Source of the DNA: Lophius americanus
Lineage: Eukaryota; Chordata; Actinopteri; Lophiiformes; Lophiidae
Reading direction: 5' to 3'
Assembly (NCBI GenBank): GCA_037951165.1
Contig: JBBDHG010000104.1
Coordinates: 50,001-114,000 of the forward strand
Length of the DNA: 64,000 bases
Part shown: in pieces, positions 23,361 through 35,100 of the stretch
Position numbering within the stretch: position 1 is the stretch's first letter
Layout: every line of letters starts with the position of its first letter
Translations under genes and position numbers: made by a program
Notes under the pieces: model-generated
What the model saw: only the letters and a program-made list of their open reading frames with translations
Databases searched by the model: none
Told to the model about the DNA's origin: nothing

Positions 23361-25070
23361 AAACGTTTGGTCTCATTCTGTCACTAGGATTGGTCTGATA
23401 ATCTCCACAAACTGGTTTTGTGGTTGTTTTTGCTATGATATGACGACTGCAGGGTCATATCCATCCGTGTCTATCCATCCGTGTTTCCGCCTCCTCCTCC
23501 TGCGTCGTTTCCTTTTGTCACTCTCCTTCCTCGTTGCCTCTGAGTTTCCTATGGAGCCTTCGGAGGACTCACCCTCACTCACGGTCAACTGGAAACACAA
23601 TTTGAGCGAGGGGGGAATCCATCCATCGTGCTTTTGCTTCTTACTCAAAGGTCAGCAGTGTGGGGAGCTTGTCCTGTGGTGTGTGTGTTGTCGTGCACAG
23701 GTGCAGTATGTGCAAAGTTAAAAGTCTTCTCTGAGGGCTCGGCAGCACTTTGTTCTTCAGTGGCTGGAGAACCAGAGGGTCTTCTGTCTCGTGTCTGTAC
23801 GTGTGATCACAGCTGCTGAGCCCCATGAGCCAACGAACAAACACCGAGATGACAACTCACATCAAACTGCAGCCAGAGGATGTCCGAATCCCCTCTCGCT
23901 CCTGTTATTGCCGTCTCATTTTCTTTCCGTCACACCCTGTGAAAGACGGCTGAGGTCATCTCTCCTGCATGTTTGAAGCGGCAGCTTAATGTTGCCTGAT
24001 TGGTCCGGTCAATTCTTTCACTCGATTGTTTTCTTTTCTCACTCATCGTCGTTTCATCGCTCATTTCCTCAGTACACATTCGTCTGGCATGCCTCTACTC
24101 TACCTGAGCTTAAACCTCGCCGAAGGCTTAATTGGAGTGACGGGACACGTAAGGGGCCGGATGCATAATGCATGGCCGAGCTTTCCTTTATCATTTCAAT
24201 CATACAGATCTTTTGCAATGCCAGACAACAACACAACCAGCCCCGTCCCTCCTTCTCTCCATCCTAGTTGTCCCTAGGCATAAGTGGCACACCAACCCAC
24301 AACAACAAACAGTCCTGGCTTACAGACGTGATTGAAAGTGACACAAGGAGAGGCTCTGGAGCCAAAAATATATGTAAAAATAAAAGGGGGCCGTGACGCA
24401 CATGGGCAAACATAAGCACACGTGCATGCTGGGAGGTAATTAGCGATACTATACTTGCATTCACAGCTCCAGTGTGGCCATTGGGGTGTAAACAAGCCCA
24501 CTTCAGCAAGGAATTAGACGTCCCATGTATTCACACCAGGATTGTAGAAGTGATTATTTCAAGACATGGTCAACTTGTTGGTCTTTGTCTTCTTCCAACG
24601 GTTTATGGTTTAGATCATAAACAAATGCAAAAGTACGTAACAGATTTGAGTTCAGCAGTTTTTTTTTTCCTAATGGGCTTTCATCATGGGTTTTAATTAG
24701 ATGTTTAAACTCAGTAAGTGTAAAAGGACGCATATGCAACATCGTCAGTTATTTTTTTCCATCTTGTAAATGCTCCCATTAGCTGCAGCTGCACGATGGA
24801 AGCAGGGGGTTGCTGATGTCTTTTTTTTTGAGCAGGATAATCATACTTCATACTCACCAGTGTGAGTCATTAGATAAATTGTTTCAGTCTCTTTTGGGCA
24901 ACAAGATTGTGTATCTGCAGAATATCTGTTTTTTTTGGTTTGGTGTCGCCTTCGCCGAGGCCTTAATGTGTCCAAACAATGGATGCAGCATTTTCTTCAG
25001 GTGAAACATCCTCTGGTTTGGACTGATTTGATTGCCTCACCATGTTTTTCAAGCCATTCATGCAGCTTTC

Positions 25071-25416
25071 AATGGTAAATGGTAAATGGACTGTCCTTTA
25101 TGACGCTTTTCTAGTCTGCACGACCACTCAAAGCACTTTACACTGTGAGCCATCATTCACCCATTCAAACAAACATTCATACAGTGATGATAGAGGCAGC
25201 CATGCAAGGCACCACTTGTTCATCGTTAGCAGTAACCCACTGATGCCATCATTCACACACCAATGGAACAACCATTGGGAGAAACCTGGGGTTCAGTATC
25301 TTGCTCAAGGACACTTTGACATGTGGACCGACATGTGGACCGCAGTGGCCTGGGATTGAACCACCGACCTTCAGATAAGTGGACAACTGCTCTACCAACT
25401 GAGCCACCGTCGCCCA
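25071..25416 (-). mobile_element. tRNA-derived SINE
   Basis: On the minus strand the head reads as a tRNA-like promoter: an A-box-like TGGCTCAGTTGGTAGAG at 25406-25390 and a B-box GGTTCAATCCC at 25362-25352. A roughly 270-bp body follows, ending in AAAGCGTCATAAAGGACAGT and a heptamer tail (TTTACCA)2 at 25086-25073. This is the layout of a tRNA SINE with a simple-repeat tail, and close relatives are abundant in fish. There is no intact cloverleaf, so I do not call a tRNA gene. Confidence 0.75.
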
Positions 25417-28224
25417 GTAATGAACCTTATGTGACTAGCATTAGTTGAATAGTTCACACACAATGAAAGTAAAGTCTTACTGAAAGGAAAGTATTAATGC
25501 AATTAATCAACATTTTTTAAAGGTTCTAAATGTCCAATTTGATTATTTTCAAATAATTGCCGGCCTTTTTGATATGAGAAAACAAAAAAAATCCTGTTCC
25601 TTATGCATAAAACATGAATCATGATCTGATTAGGGAGTTTTTACCCGGGGCATATATTTATCGCCTGAGGCTTCTGGCACGATATCATGTGCATATTTAA
25701 TACTTCATTTACAGGTACTCCTTTTAAAACAAGTCATTTGAAAAAAAACACTGAAAAGTCAACCAAGGGCCATTTTTCCAACCAGGCGCATGGAGTCAAC
25801 GTTAGCTTAATTGGCTAGCAAGCCACAGCCAATAAACTCTGATGGCAACGGCAGTTATCTCATTTAAAGTCTTGGCTGGAAATGGGCCGCCTGCTTTCGT
25901 CGACACAGAGGATGTTCTGGGGTGTCAAAACGATCATTGACATCACGTTAAACTGCATTTGTTCCACGCTGGGACAGAAAGCCTGACAGATTCATCAACG
26001 GAAACTATGATAGAAGGGACTTAAAGAATAGCTGGATAAATAACGTACTGTCAATCTGATCGGAAGACAATAGAGGATGTATCAGAAACAAATGAAGTGA
26101 ATATTTGGTGTGGACTGCAGCTGAAAGCGATCTGTATCTACATATTCTGTATGTTGCTCTGAAAGCTCATCCATCCTCGTTAGGAAAGCTCTTATCGCTG
26201 TTTTCCATTAGTCCGACTGGTGCTAACCTGTGAATCTCTGCACCACCACTCCTCATTGATCGACACTTCTTCACTTAAGGTAGCGGAGCAGAAATGGAGG
26301 GTGAACAAAGGAACAGAATATCTGACGGAGGGATCTTTAGTGGCAACATTTTTCTACGTCATTCTGAACAATACAACCTCTTCTTCATCACCCGGTCGCT
26401 CTGCTACTTCTTTGTCTCCCTTTGATGCATAAACGCTACTCCCACATTTCCCACTTCCCTCCCTCCATCTGTTACTTCGCCCGCCGTGGGGTCCTCCACG
26501 GTGAAGCGTACATTTTGCTTGAAGCGATCTTCAAACAAATGTAACATAAAATAAGGGCAACCTGAGCAAAAAAAACCCAAAAAACAAGTTTTAAATACTA
26601 ATCATATCTATCATACTTAAAACGGTATCTAAAACCAATGAGCCTTTATGAAAAAGTATAAGTCCCCGCATCCTGATTACTACCGGATTACCCTTTTCAA
26701 TCAAGTCATCACTCAAATAGAGCGTTTTCACAAATGTGATGTAGACAGTAGCACATTATGGCAAAATCAAAAGAAATTCCCCCCCAAAAAAAGATGAGGA
26801 AGAAAATGATTGGAATGCATCCATTTGGGAAGGGTTCCAACATTATGTTCAAATTAATATCGAACTTTCACGGAAATCCCAAAAGACTCATAGACCACAA
26901 CCAAGGAGCAGCAGGCCTCGCTAACCTCCATAAAGTTTGAGCGTCTGCTTAACTGTGTTAGATCAGACACAGTTTAGTATGAGAAAAAAAACCCATCAGG
27001 GGTGGTTCAAATACTAATACAGCCAAGTAAATGTATTTTTCACGATAATATATCGTGTCAACTAAGAGTCTCTAACAACACACCATTTGATTAAAAAACT
27101 AATCTACAGGATCTCAAAATGAAAAATAAACTGTGTGTTTGTACTAGGGAAAACAATCTGTCTCTCTGACATTAGGCACGGAATAATGAAGTGCCAGGAA
27201 ACACACCAGTGGGGCGGTGCTTGAAGATAAGGCCTGTCACTCACTCAGAGTGGCGTTCCGCTTTTATGTATTTAATCAAAAGTGTTTGAGATAATACATT
27301 TATGGTGCATTTTGACAAAAATCCTCCCTAGGTTAATTAATTTAGATTAGAATGGCAGGGGGGGAAAAAATAAAGGGTGAGACAGGAAACATTTCCCTTG
27401 TTTTCCTACGATAAATGAGTTTTGTCAGTTGCTTTATCATTGCACCATGGGCATAGCATGCTGTATGGTGATATGACAATGATGATGATGAGGAGGAGGA
27501 TGCTTTATTTGGACTCAAAAGTGTAATAGCATTTTAGGAGTCATGTGTGCTTCATCAGAAAACTTATCAGAAAAATAAAAAAATAGGATTATCCATAATA
27601 GGGGATCCAACTCCATTTTTAACGTGGGTAAACCTAATTCATTTTAGGAGATACATGAAATCCATCAAAAGAGTGTGAATCTGCATTATCCCACAACATG
27701 TGGTATTGGTGGCAGTGCTTCGTCTTTACTGCTGTCAGTTGTTGTTGCAAGACACTGAATTGCAGGTTGCTCCGGATGATGGCTCATGAGTGGCTCAGTC
27801 GTCTGTCAATCAAACTAGACTTCTTATCAAACCTTTTAACGAGTTCAGAGTGGTGATGAACGCAGAATCTAAACTTGTGGAAAACCTCCCACTGGTATTA
27901 GAATGAATAGAGAGCAATGGTTTGACTGGAGCACAACTAAATGCTCAGGACACTAAACGTGCAAAACTTCAATTCACAAAACTTACTTAGTATAAACATA
28001 TTATGGGAGACAAACACAGACGCTGCCAGTCTTAATGCTGAATTCAGATTTTTTTCAAAGATGATTTTCTTTTTGTCTAGCTGTTCACATTAGTCTAAAA
28101 ATGTGTCCTTCATCGGAGTCCAGTATGAACAGTCACGGCCCTAAACTGATGCTCATGCGCAAAATCAATAAAATAAGTAAATAATAAAAATAAAATAAAA
28201 ATAAAAATGTTTATTAAAAATATA

Positions 28225-28915
28225 AAAATTTTGATCACTATAGTGATGTTTATAGTGTTTAGTTTTACCACTATAGTGATGTTTATAGTGTTTAGTTTTA
28301 TCACTATAGTGATGTTTATAGTGTTTATTTTTACCACTATAGTGATGTTTATAGGTATATATATATATATATATGTTTATAGTGTTTATAGTGCAGTGTT
28401 TACAGTGATGTTTATAGTGTTTATAGTGCAGTGTTTATAGTGTTTATAGTGCAGTGTTCATAGTGATGTTTATAGTGTTTATTTTTACCACTATAGTGAT
28501 GTTTATAGTGTTTAGTTTTATCACTATAGTGATGTTTATAGTGTTTATTTTTACCACTATAGTGATGTTTATAGGTATATATATATATATATGTTTATAG
28601 TGTTTATAGTGCAGTGTTTACAGTGATGTTTATAGTGTTTATAGTGCAGGGTTCATAGTGATGTTTATAGTGTTTATAGTGTAGTGTTTATAGTGTTTAT
28701 AGTGCAGTGTTCATAGTGATGTTTATAGTGTTTATAGTGTTTATAGTGCAGTGTTTATAGTGCAGGGTTCATAGTGCAGGGTTCATAGTGCAGGGTTCAT
28801 AGTGCAGGGTTCATAGTGCAGGGTTCATAGTGATGTTTATTGTGTTTATAGTGATGTTTATAGGGTTAATAGAGATGTTTATAGTGTTTACAGTGATGTT
28901 TCTGAGCGAAAGTTG
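28225..28915 (+). repeat. TTTATAGTG / CACTATAGTGATG tandem array
   Basis: Nearly 700 bp built from TTTATAGTG (9 bp), GATGTTTATAGTG and GCAGTGTTCATAGTG units, with blocks containing the palindrome CACTATAGTG and two (AT)n islands (28356-28372, 28576-28590). The palindromic blocks occur in two higher-order clusters, 28233-28345 and 28485-28573. Confidence 0.95.
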
Positions 28916-30164
28916 ACTCAGGCCGGTTCAACTTTGTGATGAATGTCGACAAAAGATGACATCAAAGACGCATTAATTGCAGTCTGACGGTTCAGACTGA
29001 GGTCACATTGCAAAAACTCTGACCTGTGTCTGATTTAGGACCAAATGTGGAATTGGCCCAACTCAGAACTGGAAGAGATCCGATTCCATGTGGTCGGTGA
29101 TGTTCAAAACGCCATGAAAAAGTCACATGTGAGTAAAAAACAGTTCTGGGTCACATTTGTGTAGCAGTGCAGACGCAGCGTCAGACACCAGAAAAAATGC
29201 ACCGGGACATGAATACAACTCGTCAGTGAGCAGCATCGGGCCAAAGTATTATCAGATGTATTAGATGGAAGAAGATTTCTCTCTGTCGCTGCCGATGTTA
29301 TCTGCAGGTGAACAAGGTTCCTCTCTGCACCGAACATGCCCCGGCTCACTCAGGCCTTTGGAGGCAGAGCCGTGATTATTTCTCAAAAGAGTGTAACGCA
29401 CTACCTATCTAACCTCATTCATATAACCCTTTCCCTGCACCGGATTTCTCTTTTTCTCTCCTCCACTACCACCGCTGCTCAGGCAGGCCATGCAGCTGTC
29501 CGTCTTCTCCACCTCTGACGTTACATCGTCATTCACACTGCACATTTTTCTGTCTTTTTGATTTCCCCACTTATTTCTGTTTTTCTATCAAAACACATCC
29601 TGCCCGCCATTTCAATTTCTCTTCCCGCATTCCAAATCACCTATCTTTTATCTTTTATCGTACCCTTTTTAATCCTTAGGAGGGGGGGTCGCTCAGTCTC
29701 AAGTTTTTTCTCTGCAGTAGAAAAGCAGCACGATGCTCTGGTGTATCGATACAGGAGCTTTAATCTTTCATTTAATGGGGGCTCTGGCACTTAATAGAGA
29801 GGCTTTCTCTTATCTAATCTGGGAGCAGAGAAGGTCTGCTGGGTCTGAGAGGCTGACTTTGTGACAAACGCTTATCTGATGGGGAAATAAAAGGAGAGCG
29901 GCCCACACACTCTTCAGCTATGACTCCCTTATCTGTTTTTTGGCTTCCCAAAATAACAGTCAGCCAGTGGATGAAAGCTGGTTTCTGTAATTGTTCAGAT
30001 TCTCCAGAGAACTTTATTCTTAACACACAATGGTAAAGATAAGACTACATTATACAGCGAACTCTGTATATAATGCACAGCCTCTGAGGCCGGCTAGAAC
30101 ATTATGTGTTTGCAAGGGGCTGCCACTTCCAATGCTCGAGATTAATCGGGAAAACGCAACTTCT

Positions 30165-30475
30165 TCATTTTTGTTTAAAAAGGAGGGATAATGGATGTAT
30201 TGGTAGAAAGATGCTGGAGATAGAGCTTCCAGGCAGGAGAAAAAAGGGGAAGACCAAAGAGGAGGCCTCTGGATGCGGTGAGAGAGGACACGCAGTTGGT
30301 TGATAATAATAATAATAATAATACATTTAATTTATAATGCACTTTACATTTGGATCAAATCTCAAAGTGCTTGATGTGATAAGAGTAAGCCGCAGAGGAC
30401 GGGGCAAGATGTAAAACAGTTGATCTGCTTCTGCGACCCCTAAAGGGAACAGCCAAAGGAGGAAAAAGATGATTA
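30165..30475 (+). mobile_element. LINE ORF2 3' remnant with nested retroposon
   Basis: AGGGATAATGGATGTATTGG and following encode RRDNGCIGRKMLEIELPGRR, then KKGKTKEEASGCGERGHAV, the conserved C-terminal end of a common teleost non-LTR element. After an insertion at 30305-30370 the element resumes with GATAAGAGTAAGCCGCAGAG and CTGCGACCCCTAAAGGGAAC. It is degenerate and truncated. Confidence 0.7.
30305..30370 (-). mobile_element. (ATT)n-tailed small retroposon, copy 2
   Basis: Minus strand: GCACTTTGAGATTTGATCCA, AATGTAAAGTGCATTATAAA, then an (ATT)n tail. TTGAT occurs at 30300-30304 and 30371-30375, a likely target-site duplication interrupting the host LINE. Confidence 0.75.
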
Positions 30476-30604
30476 ATTAATCAAACCACCAAGTTTGACC
30501 CCAATTCCTTTCCTTTATCTCCAGTGCAGATGTTCTAAGTGTCTGAGGAGACGTCCCCCAGTGGGTTTGAATGGCAGGTTACGTTTTAAAAAGCTTCCAG
30601 ATGG

Positions 30605-30835
30605 ATCAATTCATTCATTTTCTGCCACCAATTATGCTGTATAGGGTCATGGGGGCTGGAGCCTATCCCAGCTGTTGGCGAGAGGTGAGGTACACCATGA
30701 AGCTGCCGGTTTATCACAGCTTAGAAAAAGAATAACAATAATAATAATTCATGCTCACATTCAAATCTGCAGACTATTTGTAGTCAACTGGCCCCCCGGT
30801 CCTCAAGTGGATTCAAAACCAGAACCTTGTCAGTG
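30605..30835 (+). repeat. common teleost interspersed repeat (GGAGCCTATCCCAGCTG type)
   Basis: ATTCATTCATTTTCTGCC, GGGGGCTGGAGCCTATCCCA, GAGAGGTGAGGTACACCATG and CATGCTCACATTCAAATCTG correspond in order to a very widespread teleost repeat that I recognise from memory. Confidence 0.65.
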
Positions 30836-30918
30836 GCAATTATAAATTATTATGACATATATATGTAAAGATGGAATGTCAGCTTAGTTTAATTTCTCCT
30901 GTAATACCCAGATAAATA

Positions 30919-31074
<156 letters not shown>

Positions 31075-31310
31075 CTATAAGGATGTAAATATTTTTTTGG
31101 TATGTTCACTATGTCTTCCATTTAATTTTTATTATTAGTTTATTTATTAATTTTTCAACATTGTTTATTGTGCACACTAAATCTTGTCCTTTACAGATTC
31201 AAAATAAACATTTGAATCAATCAATCAAACAAACAATAATATTGATAATTTTCAAAGGAACAAAGGAACTCTTGAAACTGAGTCCCAAGCCCTACACCAA
31301 AGAAAGATCA

Positions 31311-31645
31311 AAGTAATCAAGGGATCAAAGGCAGCAATTGCCACATTGTGACATCACTACTCCAAAAGGCTTATTACCTTATTTTATTTCATTTTAAATA
31401 CTAACAAGCTACGTCACCAACAATTCATAATAATAATAATAATAATACATTTAATTTATAATGCACTTTACATTTGGATCAAATCTCAAAGTGCTAATTC
31501 ATCACCTCTAGGATATCCTAAAATCTACCTCCGGGTAAATTCATGCAAATCCGTTCAGTAGTTTATCCATAATCCTGCTGACAAACAAACAAGCAGACTA
31601 ATGAAAAGGAGGGAAATAATAACCTCTTTGGCGGAGGTAATGAAA
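31311..31645 (-). repeat. CTCCGCCAAAGAGG-type teleost repeat, copy 1, with nested retroposon
   Basis: The plus strand contains AAAGGCAGCAATTGCCACAT, ACGTCACCAACAATTCAT, [insertion], CACCTCTAGGATATCC and TTTGGCGGAGGTAATG. It aligns end to end with the complement of 56040-56285, which lacks the insertion. Confidence 0.75.
31429..31495 (-). mobile_element. (ATT)n-tailed small retroposon, copy 3, with TSD
   Basis: A 67-bp insertion. Minus strand: AGCACTTTGAGATTTGATCC, AAATGTAAAGTGCATTATAA, then the (ATT)n tail. It is flanked by AATTCAT at 31422-31428 and 31496-31502. The relative at 56.2 kb is uninterrupted at this point. Confidence 0.85.
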
Positions 31646-31834
31646 GCATTTGGCTTTTGATTGCTGCTTATACAAAATAAATCTGAAGGTATTACCTTGA
31701 ACTGACAATATGCACTTCACAACTACTTAATGACATTTTTCTTTTGAAAAATGTCCACAATGCCGACATTATTTACACTGAACCACTCCACGTGGTTTAG
31801 TGTTTGAATATGGACCACATGATAAGATACTTAC

Positions 31835-31969
31835 TGCCGTCATGTGGTTGATCTGATCCAGAGTCAGCTGCAGCAGATGATCATCGCCACTCTCAGCCAT
31901 CAGTTTGAGCGCAGGCTGTTGGAGACTCGGCTGGTTTAGTAGCAGCGAGGTGGTTATGTGTCCGACACA
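31835..31969 (-). CDS. nbas: nbas coding exon, penultimate
   Basis: The acceptor is CTTGCTTCTGCGCAG|TGT and the donor is ACGGCA|GTAAGTATC. It starts and ends in phase 0, so it is exactly 45 codons (CVGHITTSLLLNQPSLQQPA, then LKLMAESGDD and LQLTLDQINHMTA). A symmetric exon of this kind could be skipped without shifting the frame. The peptide matches the helical NBAS C-terminus that precedes the terminal domain. The downstream intron is 13.4 kb and contains a SINE, several tandem arrays and LINE debris. The open frame continues artefactually on both sides into intron; the splice motifs define the true limits. Confidence 0.9.
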
Positions 31970-32869
31970 CTGCGCAGAAGCAAGGGAGAAAGATGCGATT
32001 ATGGATAAATGAATAGAAATATGTCTGCATGAATGGATGAAAGGAGAAAGCAGAGATGAATTAAAGTCAGGTGAGAACCGTGAAAGGCCATCGGAAACTA
32101 AAAACCAGCAAGTGAGGACAAAAAGGGAGAATGGAGGGGAGGGACAGGGCGAGCAGCACTGAAGGTTAATCTCTGTGCATGTACTGTACAAACACAGAGG
32201 AACACAGTACATTTATAAAGGTCTGCACACAAACATGTACACAAGACTCGCACAATCCCACCCAGTAAGATATGGATATCACAACGCAATCTGACTCCCT
32301 CATGGCCCGGCGGTTCCATTCCAGCAGATTCAAATTAAAGCTGTTCAGAACAGAGTATAAGCCCTCCTTCGCCACCTCCCACACTAATATTAGACAACCA
32401 GGCAGACACTAGCCTATTCACACTGAATAGCATTAGCACTAAACTAATATCACAATCAGCTGGCGCTAGACATACAGAATGGCATTCGGCTTATCACTTC
32501 CATGGTGCTCATCGGGGCATGAATAGCATTAGGAGCTACCAGATATGAGGAGCAGCCACTGCCTTTAGCGCCTTATAGAATTCACTGAGCTGACGCTAAC
32601 ATGTTGCTGCAAGTTCACTGCTAAATAGCTTAGGGCTGCTGTAGCAAGACTTGGGGTAAAACGTAGGCGTTCATTCACACAGTTTGAAGAATGGTGATGG
32701 TAGGTGACTGAAAATATTCTGTTACATTATGCAATTATAAGTACCATTTCAAACATATACATGAGTACCGCCTTCATTGCAAAATGTAACAAAATGTTAT
32801 TATTAGTGAGTGAGTATTAGGAACAAAATACAAGACGCCCAACTTAATCCTTAAGATATCCAGTCGCGA

Positions 32870-33290
32870 GAACTTCTTAACCCTTGAATCACATGCTCAA
32901 CTGTTTGGTTGAGCTCATTTTAAGTCTATATTTGTTATTGGAAAAATGTGACTGGACCTGTTTATAATGTGACCCAGTGGCAGCATGTGTATGCTAAAGA
33001 GTAAGGGACCAAGGATGGCGCCCTGCGGCGCCATCCTTGGTCCCTTACTCTTTAGCATACACATGCGGGGACACGGGGCGCCCTGCGGGACACCCCGTGT
33101 CAAAGGACTATTGAATAAGTCCTATTCAAAAGTTTTTTGGGGGGCATATTAAACCGTGTGAGAACATACTCAATGAAAATAAAGTCAAACAAGGGTCAAA
33201 TAGTTTGCACAAAAGGTTCAGCGAATACAATCAAAGTTGACAATTTTCCATCATGGATTCATTTTATATGTAATAAGTAAGTAATAAATG
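32870..33290 (-). repeat. RT-segment repeat, copy 4
   Basis: The minus strand encodes APQGAILGPLLFSIHMLPLG, the best-preserved RT signature in the window, followed by HIIN. Flanks share AAATGAGCTCAACCAAACAG and GGGTCAAATAGTTTG-type family sequence. A large inverted repeat disrupts the signature region. Confidence 0.7.
32983..33066. repeat. perfect 40-bp inverted repeat with 4-nt spacer
   Basis: Left arm 32983-33022, spacer CTGC 33023-33026, right arm 33027-33066. A second, smaller hairpin (9-bp arms GACACGGGG/CCCCGTGTC) follows at 33070-33101 and shares the GCGCCCTGCGG core. Confidence 0.95.
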
Positions 33291-33630
33291 TTTAAGTTAC
33301 AAAAACAGGCCATTTTTGTTTGTCATTGTATGGAAAATTTACAGTATCTAAGACTAAATGAATAAATTCACAAAAGACAAGAAATAAAATATATACTTTG
33401 CCTTTATAGTGGAATTAAAATAAAGAAGGATTCCGTCAAATTGTATTTATTCACCTTCAACCGCTGCTGTGCAACATGAAACAACAATCAGAGTTTCCTA
33501 TCTCAGATCTAGACCGTCTCTTTGATCCGTCGTTGTAAACACTCCGGGTGAAATTGGGCATTAATCTGATTCAGATACTTCAAAGTAAACAAAGCCGAGA
33601 TAAAAAGCGACTGTAGTGTTTGTCGTTTAC

Positions 33631-33778
33631 CTGCGGGGGAAGCTTGTGTTTACTGTTATAGAGGGATCGCACCATGCTGACCACCCGCTGACCGAGGTCT
33701 GATTTGACCTCTGATCCCTGACAGTGGGTCAGCATGGCCGACGTCAGCACCACCCAGGGGTTGCCTTCCGACTGTGCC
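33631..33778 (-). CDS. nbas: nbas coding exon, third from last
   Basis: The acceptor is CTCTCTTTTTCCAG and the donor is CCGCAG|GTAAAC. One base completes the split Val codon; then 49 whole codons follow, including AQSEGNPWVVLTSAMLTHC and RVVSMVRSLYNSKHKLPPQ, ending in phase 0. The segment is predicted helical and contains no stop. Upstream intron sequence on the minus strand is pyrimidine-rich as expected for a branch/acceptor region. A 4.1-kb intron precedes it and a 1.7-kb intron follows. I assign it to nbas by position, phase and resemblance to the vertebrate protein; there is no competing frame in this interval. Confidence 0.9.
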
Positions 33779-34719
33779 CTGGAAAAAGAGAGCAAGAAAG
33801 AAGTGTGAGTATGAAGGTGCATGTTTGTGTGTTGCCTTCTGTTGAGGAGAGCAGATACAAAAGTCAACACTTGCATACAGCCCTTCGGTATAAGAGAGTG
33901 TTTAGGGCTTGTTCATAATGTACGACAAGACAAAAGCATTATGTAGAATCACCATAATGCTCTTCATCCATTACTGTGCATGTTTGCCATATTGCATGAA
34001 AACATCCATTATGAATGACATGAATGTAACTGCCACATCAGAAAAACTCAGCCCAGCTCTCTTGAAATCACAGGCAGACGGAGTTGAGGAGGCGAGTACA
34101 ATCGTCAAGAGGTTTCTGAGAGAAGTCCTAATGAATTCTGTGATCAGCATCTAAGTGATAAGTGAAGATGTTTGACCACAATACTGCTGCAGTTAATATT
34201 AAACACTTGCTCCCAGGATTCTCTCTCTATCTGACTCTCAGTGTGAACGCCGGGGGAGAGCCGTCAGTTGTGACAGGCATTTGTTTGCCAGGGTCTCTGG
34301 AGTGACGGATGAGCTCCTACCGAGGCCGGTGAATGCCAGCGACGCTCAGACTACAGGACCTTGATGGAATACTTAAAGATCAGTTAAAATAAGAGGAGCC
34401 GCAAAACAACTCATTATCCAGTAATTACACTTTGGTTGACCGCCGGATCTTATTTGAATGATTCATTTTATTGTATTTTGTATGCACGTTTGCATGGCGA
34501 GGAGTCAGTGCCAACTGAGAACGCCTGGCTTATACTAATTTTATCGGTTCATGGGTGTTAGCACAAAAGCTTATCTTCATTAATGAGGACTTAAATGACA
34601 AGAAATCACAGTTTTTGAGCCATACTAATGCTGTTAAAGTACAGTGGAAATCCTCAAATGTGAGCGTAGCTTTAAGTCGTACATGTATGGAGGGATCTGA
34701 CGTGGTTCTGGAGGTAAAG

Positions 34720-35100
34720 CTCCCCCTACTGTCACCTATTTTTCCCCAAAATCCATCCGGTTCTTCCTCACGCTGATGTCTATGGAGGTATAAAGTTTCT
34801 AAATGATCCATTAAATAGTTTTTGAGGTATTTGCCGGAAAACATTTTTTTCTTAAGAAAGTAAAATATGAACTAATAGATTGAAATATATATTTGCACGA
34901 TGGATCTCCTCGAGTCGATCCATGTTTGGACCCAAAACAGACCAACGGTTAAGAAGTTATAGACATAAACTTCTGAAAAGATAAAACCAACCTTTTCTCA
35001 AAATCCCTCATAACATAGTTTTGGAGTTATCGCTTTAACACTAAGGAACTGCGGCGACGACGATTCCATAATATCTCCGACTTTTTGGGGAAGAAGTAAA
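34720..35100 (-). repeat. TIR-bearing dispersed repeat, copy 5
   Basis: AAAATCCATCCGGTTCTTCC, GATGGATCTCCTCGAGTCG, GTTAAGAAGTTATAG and the terminus TCCGACTTTTTGGGG match the inverted family. Confidence 0.7.

Larger units (their letters stand above)
31970..33630 (-). other. nbas: nbas intron, about 1.7 kb
   Basis: Bounded by donor GTAAAC and acceptor CTTCTGCGCAG. Its main content is a minus-strand copy of the RT-segment repeat (32.87-33.29 kb) containing a large perfect inverted repeat. Confidence 0.85.

Noticed and set aside
25352..25406. Functional tRNA gene
   Set aside because: A and B boxes are present but belong to a SINE; no complete cloverleaf or terminator.
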